A stretch of 64,000 nt of DNA from Streptococcus ratti FA-1 = DSM 20564 (GCF_000286075.1 NZ_AJTZ01000005.1:1054001-1118000); one strand, 5' to 3'. Positions 18,290 through 27,251 are shown, counted from the stretch's first letter. Numbers and translations are program-made. The notes: generated by a model not told the origin, from the letters alone.

Positions 18290-19357
18290 TTAATTGCGGT
18301 TAACCCGGTGCCATTCATTGATAATATAAGTAAGCTGACACAGCTGCGAATAGCCTACTCCATTAACCTCATCATTTTCAGATGTCACGCCGCCCAAGCC
18401 TGCTGTATAAAGCGCAATCAAATAAGGTGTTTGTTCATAGACAATGGCATCAATATTGAGCGCTTCACGGACATAACCCGGTTTTTGACGGATGTCTATA
18501 TCGGGAAGGTAAGTTTCATAGTAAAGTCCCGGAAAAGACTGCCCCAAATAGTTAAGGATGTCAGCGTATTTATCTTGATGTTTCCAAAGATAGCTAAGCA
18601 CCTGAATATAATAATCTGTGGTCGTCTTATTGCCATTTTGATCAATTGTTTTAATATCACCCTTGGACTGACCGTAGCGTTTAAACATAGGATAAACCTT
18701 ATCAAAACCACCCAAGGCCTTAGCCATAGCATAAGCAGGGGTATTTTCAGAATAGATTAATGAATATTCCTGCATCTCAGGGATGGTCATATCATCACCA
18801 AACTGGTTGCGGTAAGCCTGATATTCGCCGATATATTCATATTCAAGATCCGTAATGTCATAAGGCTGTTCCAAGGAAAGTTTGCCTTTCTCTACAGCAT
18901 CAACAGCCAGCATATTTAGAGGCAGTTTATAGGTTGATCCTGCAGTCATTGGCTGTGTCTCATTCATTGCAATCACTTCACCGGTTTTTGTATTCTTGTA
19001 AGAAAAAGCAATGCAGGAATGGTCAATCCCCATCTCATCCAGATACGTTTGAACGACCTGAGGAAGAGTCACATTGGCATAATCATAATGCAGCCCGATA
19101 GCATCCATTGTTGCTGCATCAGCATCCATAACAGCCTGTTTTTCTTCTGCTGTTTTTTCAACTGCCTGAGGGAGAGTTTTCTTCCCCCCGTGGTCATTTT
19201 TTATTGCACTAGTTTCACTGAGACTAGATGAGTTTTTTACCGACGAAGACCCGTTTTGCTTGATAATATTTTTAGGCTGTAAAAGAAAGATGCCTGCCAG
19301 TACTGCCAAAGCAAAAACAAATCCTGATACTGATATCATTAATTTTTTTCTATTCAC
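18290..19357 (-). CDS. Secreted or membrane-anchored class A beta-lactamase-like serine hydrolase
   Basis: The 355-aa protein has an N-terminal uncleaved-looking signal anchor (about 6-26), a Ser/Asn/Lys-rich linker (about 33-70), and a penicillin-recognising hydrolase fold. The active-site motif is STYK in MTAGSTYKLPLN, the second motif is SEN in LIYSENTPAY, and the third is KPG in IRQKPGYV in place of KTG. Substrate is more likely a peptidoglycan stem peptide than an antibiotic; I infer this from the family spread in streptococci. The start is GTG 19357 with GGAG 6 nt before it. The start codon depends on that site. Confidence 0.82.
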   Translation of the reverse strand: MNRKKLMISVSGFVFALAVLAGIFLLQPKNIIKQNGSSSVKNSSSLSETSAIKNDHGGKKTLPQAVEKTAEEKQAVMDADAATMDAIGLHYDYANVTLPQVVQTYLDEMGIDHSCIAFSYKNTKTGEVIAMNETQPMTAGSTYKLPLNMLAVDAVEKGKLSLEQPYDITDLEYEYIGEYQAYRNQFGDDMTIPEMQEYSLIYSENTPAYAMAKALGGFDKVYPMFKRYGQSKGDIKTIDQNGNKTTTDYYIQVLSYLWKHQDKYADILNYLGQSFPGLYYETYLPDIDIRQKPGYVREALNIDAIVYEQTPYLIALYTAGLGGVTSENDEVNGVGYSQLCQLTYIINEWHRVNRN

Positions 19358-19540
19358 AATTTTCTCCTGATTACCATTATAAAGGACTGGCAGTAAAATG
19401 ACAAGACTGTTAAAAAATTTTCTTTAGTATTTCAACCATTTATTTTTAACCAGGAAAAATTTTCATTGCTCTAGCTCCCTTGCTAATTCAAAAATAAAAT
19501 ACTATCGACTTTACTGTTGAATGCCGTAGATCCGTTAATC

Positions 19541-19564
19541 AAAAAAGAGCAGGAAGTCCTGCTC
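19541..19564 (-). terminator. sodA terminator
   Basis: GAGCAGG/CCTGCTC stem (19547-19553, 19558-19564), 4-nt loop, then six T on the minus strand directly after the sodA stop. Confidence 0.9.
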
Positions 19565-19570
19565 CATATC

Positions 19571-20176
19571 TTATTTTGCTGCGGCGTAAAGTTCCGCAAC
19601 CTTATCCCAGTTGATGATTTCAAAGAAGGCTTTGATGTAGTCAGGGCGTACGTTGCGATAGTTGAGGTAGTATGCATGTTCCCAAACGTCAAGGGCCAAG
19701 ATTGGTTTTAAACCTTGCGAAATCGGTGTATCTTGGTTGGCTGTTGACATTACTTCAAGCTTACCTTCTGCGTTGACAACTAGCCAAGCCCAGCCTGAAC
19801 CAAAGCGTGTTGCTGCTGCCTGAGTGAAAGCTGTCTTAAAAGCCTCAAATGAGCCAAAAGCTTCGTCAATTGCTGCAGCCACTTCTTTAGTAATCTCTGT
19901 TTTTTCTGGTGACAGAAGTTCCCAGAAAAGTGCGTGGTTAAGGTGACCGCCGCCGTTGTTAACAAGAGCCTGACGGATATCTTCCGGAATTTGCTGAACA
20001 TCAGCCAAGAGAACTTCTAAATTTTCACCAATTTCTGGATGTTTTTCGAGAGCTGCATTAGCATTTGCCACATAGGTAGCATGGTGTTTATCATGATGAA
20101 GGGTCATTGTTTCTGCATCAATATAGGGTTCCAAAGCATCGTAAGCATAAGGAAGATTTGGTAAAATAATTGCCAT
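19571..20176 (-). CDS. sodA: Superoxide dismutase, Mn/Fe type
   Basis: SodA disproportionates superoxide in the cytoplasm. The 201-aa protein has all four metal ligands: His27 (TLHHDKHH), His81 ([11 protein letters not shown]), Asp163 and His167 (DVWEHAYY). Streptococcal enzymes are usually Mn-dependent or cambialistic; the sequence alone does not decide. GAGG precedes the ATG. It follows holA by 71 nt and ends in a strong terminator, so it has at least some monocistronic transcript. Confidence 0.98.
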   Translation of the reverse strand: MAIILPNLPYAYDALEPYIDAETMTLHHDKHHATYVANANAALEKHPEIGENLEVLLADVQQIPEDIRQALVNNGGGHLNHALFWELLSPEKTEITKEVAAAIDEAFGSFEAFKTAFTQAAATRFGSGWAWLVVNAEGKLEVMSTANQDTPISQGLKPILALDVWEHAYYLNYRNVRPDYIKAFFEIINWDKVAELYAAAK

Positions 20177-20247
20177 ATCAATTACCTCTTTTCTTTTTTA
20201 TACACCATCATCATATCGTAAAAAAATAGAGCTTACAACTATTCTGC

Positions 20248-21285
20248 TCATTGTCTTTCATGTGCCATCTTCAAAATGGCCATATCAAACAAATAGTCCT
20301 TATCGTAGACGCCTCTTTTTATTTGATAGTCCGCATCAATAAGATAAACCATAGCCTTCTTAAGAAAAGACAGTGACAGACTGCGGCTGTCTCTAAGAGC
20401 AAATTTAACTTGATAGGGATTGACCCTTCGGCCTATAATATCAGACAATTCCGCCACTATTTGCTGCTCTGTTTTTCCTTGACTGCCCAGCAATTTAACT
20501 TGAGTAAACATACGAAACTGCCCTAGCATAACAGCGATCAATTTGATTTCATCTTCTCCCTGCAGCCGCAAATCACGGATTAAATTACGCGCCTCATCCA
20601 CCTTACCCAATAAAACCAGCTGAGTCAGATCAAAAATATTATCCTGTAGTGTTTTAGGGATGGCCTTATGGATATCCTGACTTGTCACCTGACCGCCTGC
20701 CTTATAGGACTTTAAAAATGTTAGATTTTTGTTTACCTCACTAAAATCAAAACCTGACTTAGCAAGCAGTTCGTCAAAAACGCCGGACTCAAAAACCAAA
20801 CCTTCCCTGTGAGCCAGCTTTTGAAAATAGGTTCGAAGCTCTGCTTCCTTTAAAAGCTTGGCTTCAAAAATCTGAGCATCTCGCTTCAATAATTTAACCA
20901 AGCGTCTCTTGCCATCCAATTTTCCTGAGGCACAAAGGATTAGCTTTGTACTCGCCAGAGGATTAGCTAAATAAGCTTCTAGACGCTTTAATTCTTTATC
21001 AGCAAGATAAGATTTTTTAGCCGTCGTGATATCAGCAACATTATCAAAAATGACTATTTTCTCATCAGCAAAAAAAGGCAGGCTCTCCAAATCCATTTCA
21101 GCATCCTGATAAACTGTTTCAGCCATATCAAAATAAGAATAATTCAAATCACTGGGATCAAAACCAATCTGATTCAAGAAGAGCTCTTTCATCTGGCTGT
21201 ACTGCCCAAAATCTTCCCCAGTTAAAACAGTAATTGGGGATAGCTTATCCTTTTTTAAGCTTTCAATCATTTCTATAGCAATCAT
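20248..21285 (-). CDS. holA: DNA polymerase III subunit delta
   Basis: HolA (345 aa) opens the sliding clamp within the clamp loader. The first third carries the degenerate AAA+ fold with LTGEDFGQYSQMKELF and the clamp-contacting LESLPFFADEKIVIFDN region. The central and C-terminal helical domains end in DADYQIKRGVYDKDYLFDMA. I chose ATG 21285 (MIAIEMIESL), the conserved streptococcal start; the longer frame runs into the promoter. TATAAT ends only 6 nt before this ATG, so the mRNA may be leaderless. Confidence 0.92.
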   Translation of the reverse strand: MIAIEMIESLKKDKLSPITVLTGEDFGQYSQMKELFLNQIGFDPSDLNYSYFDMAETVYQDAEMDLESLPFFADEKIVIFDNVADITTAKKSYLADKELKRLEAYLANPLASTKLILCASGKLDGKRRLVKLLKRDAQIFEAKLLKEAELRTYFQKLAHREGLVFESGVFDELLAKSGFDFSEVNKNLTFLKSYKAGGQVTSQDIHKAIPKTLQDNIFDLTQLVLLGKVDEARNLIRDLRLQGEDEIKLIAVMLGQFRMFTQVKLLGSQGKTEQQIVAELSDIIGRRVNPYQVKFALRDSRSLSLSFLKKAMVYLIDADYQIKRGVYDKDYLFDMAILKMAHERQ

Positions 21286-21291
21286 ATTCCT

Positions 21292-21300
21292 ATTATAACA
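21292..21300 (-). promoter_or_regulatory. Extended -10 promoter abutting holA
   Basis: TGTTATAAT on the minus strand, followed by AGGAAT and then the ATG. There is no room for a normal untranslated leader. Confidence 0.6.
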
Positions 21301-21574
21301 GAATTTTATTAAGAGCATAGCATTCAAATAAAGGCAAACATAAAAAGTCTATCATGTTCAGTCCGTGGGGATCTTAGTTCAAGCTCCTACTTAAAAGCCT
21401 TCTGACTCAAACCTTCTTTAATTAACGCTCAATCAGCTGTAAGACTGTTTGAATTAAACAGGTAAATAAAAGGCAGCATTGTTTTAACTCTTTTTATTGA
21501 AAGCTAAAATCGACTCGATTATGAATTAATTGCAAGAGGGAATCAGCTGTATCAAACAATTTAAGGTAAAATTA

Positions 21575-21601
21575 AAGACTTGGGCAAACTGCTCAAGTCT
21601 T
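21575..21601 (-). terminator. Terminator of the DUF805 gene
   Basis: Perfect 8-bp arms AAGACTTG/CAAGTCTT (21575-21582, 21594-21601) with an inner GC pairing; the tail TTTAATTTT is T-rich. Confidence 0.7.
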
Positions 21602-21618
21602 ATTAGAAATTCTAATCA

Positions 21619-22230
21619 TTATTGTTGCTGCTGGTTAGTTGGTGCTTGCTGCTGTACAGGCGCAGTAGCCTGGTTAGTTGGTGTTTGCTGCTGTGGAGTC
21701 TGTCCTTGATAAGGATTAGGTGCTTGCATTGGCTGAACTGGTTGTACAGGTGCCTGATAAGGTTTTGTCGGCTGACACAGCAAAATAGTATAGAAAATAT
21801 TTGCGAACCCAACAAGAACAAATACAATTGCACGCAGGAAAGGCACAAACGACAGCAGTGAAAATACTAGTGCTCCTACCGGAACAAAGATAAGTGACCA
21901 ATGGAAGCCAGCATCACGCAAGCGGCGAACAGAAATAGCCAGATTCGGTATTAAAATTGCCAAATAAAAGAGAAGAACAAGAACTGTAAGAATAATGATA
22001 TCAACAGTAAAAAGATTCGGTGTCGGGTCAATCGTTAACGGATCAATCTCTCCAAGGAAAGACTTTGCTATATATTCATAATAATTTAAATAATAAATGG
22101 ATCCAATCGCAGAAACAAAAGGCATCGTAATCAAGACATTACACAGAACTGCCCACCAATAATCCGTTCGATTGGTTCGACCTGTAAAATTAACATAATT
22201 TGTCCAGAATTTTTTATAAGCTGTAAACAT
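21619..22230 (-). CDS. DUF805 membrane protein with Gln/Pro-rich tail
   Basis: The 203-aa protein opens with YKKFWTNYVNFTGRTNRTDYW, the DUF805 signature, and has four membrane helices; the third is followed by the conserved SVRRLRDAGFHW loop. DUF805 proteins are inner-membrane proteins of unknown function. Residues about 155-203 are an unusual low-complexity tail made of Gln, Pro, Thr and Ala, probably cytoplasmic and disordered. GGGAG precedes the ATG. A promoter and a terminator show it is a single-gene unit. Confidence 0.85.
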   Translation of the reverse strand: MFTAYKKFWTNYVNFTGRTNRTDYWWAVLCNVLITMPFVSAIGSIYYLNYYEYIAKSFLGEIDPLTIDPTPNLFTVDIIILTVLVLLFYLAILIPNLAISVRRLRDAGFHWSLIFVPVGALVFSLLSFVPFLRAIVFVLVGFANIFYTILLCQPTKPYQAPVQPVQPMQAPNPYQGQTPQQQTPTNQATAPVQQQAPTNQQQQ

Positions 22231-22262
22231 AGATAAACTCCCTCGCTATTTTTTACTCTATC

Positions 22263-22291
22263 AGAATACCACAATTTCCGCAGGAAAACAA
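22263..22291 (-). promoter_or_regulatory. Promoter of the DUF805 gene
   Basis: TTGTTT (22291-22286) and TATTCT (22268-22263) with a 17-nt spacer and a TGG extension before the -10. Confidence 0.65.
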
Positions 22292-22478
22292 GAACGCTTC
22301 TATTTCCTGCTTGCTGCAACAGTATGGCAGGGTCTTGTCATATGATTTTCAAAAATCAGCTGCTCTCCCTACTGTGGAATCAGCCATTAGCAAGAGAAAA
22401 AACTGGGCAAGTACATTTACAGACTGAACTGACCGCAGTCAGCCCAAACAATGGTGCAGCACTGGCAATACTCCTCAC

Positions 22479-24701
22479 TTAGTTCACTGTTTCAAGTGTC
22501 CAATTTTTAATTCCTGTGAAACGAAGGGCACCTTGCTGATCCGTCCGATAAATCTGGCTTCTAACCTTAATTAAACGTTTCAAAGTTTCTTGATGCGGAT
22601 GCCTGTACCAGTTATTTTTCCCAGCAGAAATAAGGGTTGCTTGAGGTCGGATCTGCCTTAAAAACTCAGCAGAAGAAGCACCTTTAGATCCATGATGTCC
22701 TGCTTTTAAGATATCGGTTTTTAGTTTAGGGTAGGCCGCCATTAACTTATCCTCTCCCTCTTTTTCTAAGTCACCTGTAAAAAGAAAACTCAAATTTAGA
22801 AGCCTGCCATAGAGAACCACAGAATCATTATTGCCTCCATCTCCGGTTTTAAAAGGATAGAGCACCTGCAGCTGACTGCCCATGATAGGCAGTCTGTCTC
22901 CAGCCTTAAGAACACTGACTTTCACCTGCATCTTTTTTAATCTGGCTGCAAAACCTGCATTGGTCAGACTGCCGGAACTGACTAAGACTTGTCCAATTTT
23001 AAAAGCCTTTGCGACTGCCTCCATATCTCCCATATGGTCAGTATCCGTGTGTGTAAGAACCAGTTGATTAATTTTACTGACACCGCGGCTTTTCAAATAA
23101 GGAATCAGAGTTTTCTCAGCATTGGCATCGCTCATGCGCTGCTGCCACTCAGCTGACTTAGAAAAAGGCACCCGTCCTCCCACATCAATGAGAATTGTTT
23201 GTCCTTTGATATCTCGTAAAAAAATGCTGTCCCCCTGTCCAATATCAACCACGGTAACCTCATTGGCCGGGGGATTTTTTGTCATCAAAAATAAGAGAGC
23301 AAGAAAAACACTAAGCACAGCAGCCAGCAATCTTTTCTTCCGATAATCGTAGAGCAGGGCCAGAGCCAGCAAAATAAGTATTAATACCCACAAAGACGGT
23401 TTACCCAAAACAAAAGGACGGCTGAAAATCTGGTTAATATAAACAATAAATCGCTCTAAAATGATAAAAAATAAGTTAAGATTTGTCAATAATATAAAAG
23501 GCGACAAGAAGAAAACAATTGTCAAAACCGGCAGGATAAGACCGTCAAAAATAAAGGAAAAAAACGCTGTTAAAAAGACAGATAAGGGCTGAAAACTGCT
23601 AAAATACCACATTAGAAAAGGTAGAACACCCAAAGTCAATGTCAGTATCTGGGCAGCCCATCGCTTTGGCTGAGATAGGTGCTGAAAATCAGCCATTCCT
23701 AAAATAAACGCATAGACAAAACTGAGCACTCCGCCTGCTGTTAAGAGAAAATGCGGCATGATAAAAAACATAGTAAAGAGGGTCACTGCAAAATTATCCA
23801 TCTTTGTAAGACCAAAATTAGACAGGTTCTTCTGCAGCAGGCTTCGGACAACAGATACTGAGAAGCCTGTTAAACCAGCATAAACCAAGGATAAAGGCAC
23901 CTGCAGCCAATTCATATACTCTCTCCTTAGACCTAAGCGCAAGCCCAAGTAGCGAAAATTACCTATAAAAAAGCCAACCTGCATACCCGAGAGAGCAAAA
24001 AGATGAATGATGCCTAAGCTGGAATAAATATCACTCATTTCATCAAAGGACCTGTCTAAATAGCCAAAAAGCAAGCCGGTCATGTAATGGCGCATAGGAG
24101 CTGGAAACTTTTGATTGACGGAAACCAAGGCTCGACGCCGCCATTCATGCAGTCTTTCAAAAAAAGTTATGTCTTGCTCAGGCACTACCTTTTCTATCTT
24201 CTTGACACTAGCTAGGCGGTAAATCTTTTGTGTTTTTAAATAGCTTCGATAATCAAAACCGCCAAAATTCCGTTGACTGTCTGCTTCAGTCACATTAGCA
24301 GATACCTTTATACGGCTCGTTTTCCAAAGATTCTCAAAGTAATGCTTCTCTTTTTGAGATTTTAATGTGTAAAAAGCTTGATAGATGCAATGTCCTGACT
24401 TGCCCTGAAAACTAAGACTGTCACCATTAACACTGACAGTATCCGGGATAATTATGAGCTCCTCAGCTCGCTTAGGGACATTTTGATAGTCAGATTCTAT
24501 CTTTTGATAAGAAAAATAAAAATAAAATCCAAAAAGCAGCAGGAATACGAAGGTTTTTAGACAGGTTTTTTGATCATACTGAGCAAGAAGAAAGATAAAG
24601 CTTAAAAAGGCCAAGAACACAGTTATGAAGGAGAAGCGATAGATTAAAAAATAAATCAAAATCGTTAAAAAGGCCAGATAAACAGGTCTTAACGGCAGCA
24701 T
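22479..24701 (-). CDS. comEC: ComEC/Rec2 DNA uptake channel
   Basis: ComEC forms the membrane channel that takes single-stranded DNA into the cell. The 740-aa protein has an N-terminal DUF4131 region with three helices, a periplasmic OB-like segment, the Competence domain (about 205-475) with LFALSGMQVGFFIGN, and a C-terminal metallo-beta-lactamase domain with LVLTHTDTDHMGDMEAV and ILKAGHHGSKG, possibly the strand-degrading nuclease. It overlaps the end of comEA: the TTG at 24710 is in frame, but I prefer ATG 24701, which is better spaced from GGTGAG. It is transcribed from the comEA CIN-box. Confidence 0.95.
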   Translation of the reverse strand: MLPLRPVYLAFLTILIYFLIYRFSFITVFLAFLSFIFLLAQYDQKTCLKTFVFLLLFGFYFYFSYQKIESDYQNVPKRAEELIIIPDTVSVNGDSLSFQGKSGHCIYQAFYTLKSQKEKHYFENLWKTSRIKVSANVTEADSQRNFGGFDYRSYLKTQKIYRLASVKKIEKVVPEQDITFFERLHEWRRRALVSVNQKFPAPMRHYMTGLLFGYLDRSFDEMSDIYSSLGIIHLFALSGMQVGFFIGNFRYLGLRLGLRREYMNWLQVPLSLVYAGLTGFSVSVVRSLLQKNLSNFGLTKMDNFAVTLFTMFFIMPHFLLTAGGVLSFVYAFILGMADFQHLSQPKRWAAQILTLTLGVLPFLMWYFSSFQPLSVFLTAFFSFIFDGLILPVLTIVFFLSPFILLTNLNLFFIILERFIVYINQIFSRPFVLGKPSLWVLILILLALALLYDYRKKRLLAAVLSVFLALLFLMTKNPPANEVTVVDIGQGDSIFLRDIKGQTILIDVGGRVPFSKSAEWQQRMSDANAEKTLIPYLKSRGVSKINQLVLTHTDTDHMGDMEAVAKAFKIGQVLVSSGSLTNAGFAARLKKMQVKVSVLKAGDRLPIMGSQLQVLYPFKTGDGGNNDSVVLYGRLLNLSFLFTGDLEKEGEDKLMAAYPKLKTDILKAGHHGSKGASSAEFLRQIRPQATLISAGKNNWYRHPHQETLKRLIKVRSQIYRTDQQGALRFTGIKNWTLETVN

Positions 24702-24702
24702 C

Positions 24703-25365
24703 TTAATCAATACTCACCAAGTCTTTCAGCTTTTCAAATGTTTTTTCGCCAATGCCGGAAATATTTTTTAAGTCATCTATTGACTGAAAGCCGCCGTTAG
24801 CTTCACGATAATCAATAATATCCTGTGCCCTTTTTTCACCGATGCCCGATATTGTTTGGAGATCAGCAAGGCTGGCCGTATTTAGATTGATCTTATCCTG
24901 TACTGCTGGCTGAGAATTGCTGCTTTGATTAACCGCTGCTTTTTGAGAATTATCAACAACACTGATGTCTTCTCCGATGGATGCGACGTAAATAACAGCC
25001 TCATCCTGCAGCTTTTGCGCAAGATTGACTGACTTGCGGTCTGCTTTTTCAGAAAAACCGCCAGCCTTCTCAATAAGCTCGTTAACACGGCTGTCAGCCG
25101 GCAGACTGTACACGCCTTGTTTTTTCACTGCGCCTTTGACATCAACCATTATTGTTGAAGCAGCCTGGGTTTGCTTTGTTTGTTCCGAATGAGCAGATAA
25201 AGTTGCTGATGAAAGATACTGTTCTTGTGAGCGGTCCAAATGATTCTTATCCTCTTTTCCATTGGAAGACAAAAAATAAAGACCCAGTCCCAAGACAGCA
25301 AAAACAACGACTGCAGTAAGGAGCCGCTTATTTTCTCTAAATTTATCCAAAATTTCTTCTATCAT
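24703..25365 (-). CDS. comEA: ComEA, DNA receptor of the competence machinery
   Basis: ComEA (220 aa) binds double-stranded DNA at the outer face of the membrane and passes it to ComEC. One N-terminal membrane helix (about 17-32) is followed by a linker, an SLBB-type domain (about 72-125, MVDVKGAVKKQGVYSLPADS) and two helix-hairpin-helix motifs (INLNTASLADLQTISGIGEK and DDLKNISGIGEK). GGAGG precedes the ATG. A perfect ComX box lies 22 nt upstream, so the comEA-comEC pair is a late competence operon. Confidence 0.96.
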   Translation of the reverse strand: MIEEILDKFRENKRLLTAVVVFAVLGLGLYFLSSNGKEDKNHLDRSQEQYLSSATLSAHSEQTKQTQAASTIMVDVKGAVKKQGVYSLPADSRVNELIEKAGGFSEKADRKSVNLAQKLQDEAVIYVASIGEDISVVDNSQKAAVNQSSNSQPAVQDKINLNTASLADLQTISGIGEKRAQDIIDYREANGGFQSIDDLKNISGIGEKTFEKLKDLVSID

Positions 25366-25386
25366 ATAATCCTCCTTACACCTATT

Positions 25387-25394
25387 TATTCGTA
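25387..25394 (-). promoter_or_regulatory. CIN-box (ComX/SigX promoter) of comEA-comEC
   Basis: TACGAATA is an exact match to the streptococcal ComX box, preceded by TT and followed by AATAGG. Confidence 0.9.
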
Positions 25395-25460
25395 AACCAA
25401 AGAAAAAGCTGAGCAGCTAAAAAAGATTTTATCAAATAGCTCCTTCTTCTGCTTGCTAGG

Positions 25461-25512
25461 CAAAAATAAAAAATCGTTAGAAAGGCTGACCATTTCATTC
25501 AGCTTTTCCAAC
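25461..25512 (-). terminator. plsC terminator
   Basis: A 14-bp stem with two mismatches (25476-25489 with 25499-25512) is followed on the minus strand by GATTTTTTATTTTT. Confidence 0.8.
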
Positions 25513-25531
25513 AATTTTCTTTAAATATAAT

Positions 25532-26284
25532 TTATTTTAACGTCTTTTCCCGATGTTTTTCAGGATTCCAAACAAAGCTGGCAAACCAGGAAAAAAGATA
25601 GGTCAACCCCAGCACAAGAGCTACCAGAATCATAGCCGGTATGCGGTAAATTAAGCTCCACCAGCTTGGACGGCTGTCGTCTTTAAAGGTCGCAATTTCT
25701 GCATCCATCTGAGCAAATTCCTGTTCAATACGGTGGGAAACCTCTTCAATACCTTCATCATTCATGCGCTTAATATCTGAAATATCAATAGGATTTCCAA
25801 AAGTCACATCAATTCGGTCGTGCTTGAGAAGTCCCTTAATCGAAGTGGGACCCGCATAGGCAGCTGGCATGATCTTAACCTTGCTGGTTTTAGCGATAAC
25901 AGCAACGCCCCCTTTAACATCGGAAGAGTGGCGGCTGCCGCTTGGAAACATAATAAGAGAACGGTCGCTCTTTCTAAGCATCTTTACAGGATAGCGGATA
26001 GCTTCAGTTCCCGGATTTTCCCGATTAATCGGAAAAGCTCCGCACATACGAATCCACCAGCCAAAAGCACGGTTGCCAAAAAGCTCCCTTTTAGCCATGA
26101 AGATAAATTGTTTGGGCCGAGCTGCAAATGCTAGAAAAATGGGATCCCAGAGAGTACGGTGGGGAGCTACCAAAACATAATTTTCATCCTGAGGTAAGAG
26201 CTTATTTCGATGGTGATAATGAATATTGCCATTGGCTGCCCAAATTAAAAAGACAAGCAAAGAGCGCAGGTAAGTGTAAAACAC
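25532..26284 (-). CDS. plsC: 1-acyl-sn-glycerol-3-phosphate acyltransferase
   Basis: PlsC makes phosphatidic acid from lysophosphatidic acid at the membrane. The catalytic HX4D is HRTLWD (about 44-49), the acceptor site includes MFPSGSRHS (in place of the usual EGTR) and the PAAYAGP block follows. The C-terminal end has an extra membrane helix (about 220-240). I chose GTG 26284 because AAAGGAG lies 8 nt upstream and the longer frame runs through the structured repeats; this gives 250 aa, normal for the family. Confidence 0.88.
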   Translation of the reverse strand: MFYTYLRSLLVFLIWAANGNIHYHHRNKLLPQDENYVLVAPHRTLWDPIFLAFAARPKQFIFMAKRELFGNRAFGWWIRMCGAFPINRENPGTEAIRYPVKMLRKSDRSLIMFPSGSRHSSDVKGGVAVIAKTSKVKIMPAAYAGPTSIKGLLKHDRIDVTFGNPIDISDIKRMNDEGIEEVSHRIEQEFAQMDAEIATFKDDSRPSWWSLIYRIPAMILVALVLGLTYLFSWFASFVWNPEKHREKTLK

Positions 26285-26300
26285 TGTCAATTCTCCTTTA

Positions 26301-26413
26301 ATTAAGATACTAAGGGCGTTATGAAAGCGAGAAGAAAATAGGAGACTAACGCCAGGCGCTTTTGCGCATAAGGCAGGCTGTCTTTTTCTCGACGCTTTTA
26401 GCCCGTGTTCAGT
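26301..26413 (-). repeat. Structured repeat unit 1 upstream of plsC
   Basis: The ends can pair (GGGC 26314-26317 with GCCC 26401-26404; AAAGCG 26324-26329 with CGCTTT 26393-26398). Inside are AAAATAGGA (26335-26343) and a small hairpin GCGC-TTTT-GCGC (26356-26367). The 20-nt segment at 26396-26415 is identical to one in unit 2. It covers the plsC leader. Confidence 0.8.
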
Positions 26414-26527
26414 TACCAAGATACTAAGGGCGTGAAAAAATCCGTATAAAAATAGGAAACGGACGCCGTGTCAATAAGACACAAGGACGTTTATCTTTTT
26501 TACTAGGATTTTAGCCCGTGTTCAGTT
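26414..26527 (-). repeat. Structured repeat unit 2 upstream of plsC
   Basis: Same layout as unit 1 but with different stem sequence: GGGC (26428-26431) with GCCC (26514-26517), AAAATCC (26437-26443) with GGATTTT (26506-26512), AAAATAGGA (26449-26457) and inner hairpin GTGTC-AATAA-GACAC (26468-26482). Paired changes on both arms keep the fold. Confidence 0.8.
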
Positions 26528-26730
26528 ATTAAGATACGGCAGAGGATTGTTATCTAAGTGCTTCTCACTTGATAACAAACGCCAATCACCATAGTGAATT
26601 GGCTACCTCTCCCGCTAACTTCGTTTGGTTAGTAAGATCGACTAACCAAACGAAGTGTCTCGAAGAGCGTAAGCGGCACACAGCAAAATAGGAAAGCTGG
26701 CGAAGATGCTTAGCATCTAGGAAGTCTTTA
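26528..26730. repeat. Compound third repeat region with four hairpins
   Basis: Starts with the shared AAGATAC of units 1 and 2. It then holds a bulged hairpin around 26549-26577, another around 26581-26603, and a perfect 16-bp one (26618-26633 with 26641-26656, 7-nt loop). It ends with a third core copy: AAAATAGGA (26685-26693), then GATGC-TTA-GCATC (26705-26717), then AGGAAGTCTTTA. It looks like a unit 3 interrupted by extra stems. Confidence 0.7.
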
Positions 26731-26887
26731 TGCTTAAAAGCCTCCATGTCTGTAATCAGCTAAAACTAAAACAATCGTGTCTCTTGTTGCACAGTGCCCT
26801 ACAATTTTAATTACATGATAATGATTTCATTATACTAAAAATTTAACGTTTTTAACAGAAGAAATTTCACAGAGCTGCTTTTCAGTG

Positions 26888-26893
26888 TATAAT
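26888..26893 (+). promoter_or_regulatory. Promoter (-10) of the small membrane protein gene
   Basis: TATAAT preceded by GTG, with a weak TTTCAC 17 nt upstream. The TTG start is 8 nt past the box. Confidence 0.5.
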
Positions 26894-26901
26894 AAAAGTG
26901 T

Positions 26902-27213
26902 TTGATTTTGATCAGCCACAGCGATTGTTATCTATACAGCTTACTTTATCTGATTTGGTTGGGTGGATTTGTAGCCTTTGGTTTACACCTGCTCTTTCAT
27001 ATCATACAAGCCCTTATCCTTAGACAGTATATTCCGGCTGTCGGAACAGCGCTTATATGCCTGCCAATCAGCTCTGCTATTATCCTTGGCAGTTGCCATC
27101 TTCTCCATGTAAACCTAATTGAATTGTTTACTTTTAGTTTGCTAGGAATGCTCCTTGTGATTTTTAATCTTTTTCTTGCCCTTGGGCTCGGCAAAAATTC
27201 TCAAGATGGCTGA
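26902..27213 (+). CDS. Small polytopic membrane protein, unknown function
   Basis: A 103-aa highly hydrophobic protein with three to four predicted helices (about 9-36, 44-66, 74-97) and a short charged end (GKNSQDG). I do not recognise the family with confidence; a DUF3397-like small membrane protein is possible. The start is uncertain: TTG at 26902 or 26908, neither with a Shine-Dalgarno, and both just past a TATAAT box. It lies 54 nt upstream of the methyltransferase-nuclease fusion on the same strand, which has its own promoter. Confidence 0.6.
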   Translation: MILISHSDCYLYSLLYLIWLGGFVAFGLHLLFHIIQALILRQYIPAVGTALICLPISSAIILGSCHLLHVNLIELFTFSLLGMLLVIFNLFLALGLGKNSQDG

Positions 27214-27251
27214 ACAAGTAATGTTTCAAACTATCCTCAGTGCTGCTTTTT

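Noticed and set aside
26285..26419. Long form of PlsC starting at 26419
   Set aside because: The extension is translated from the structured repeat; the GTG at 26284 has a proper ribosome binding site and gives the usual family length.
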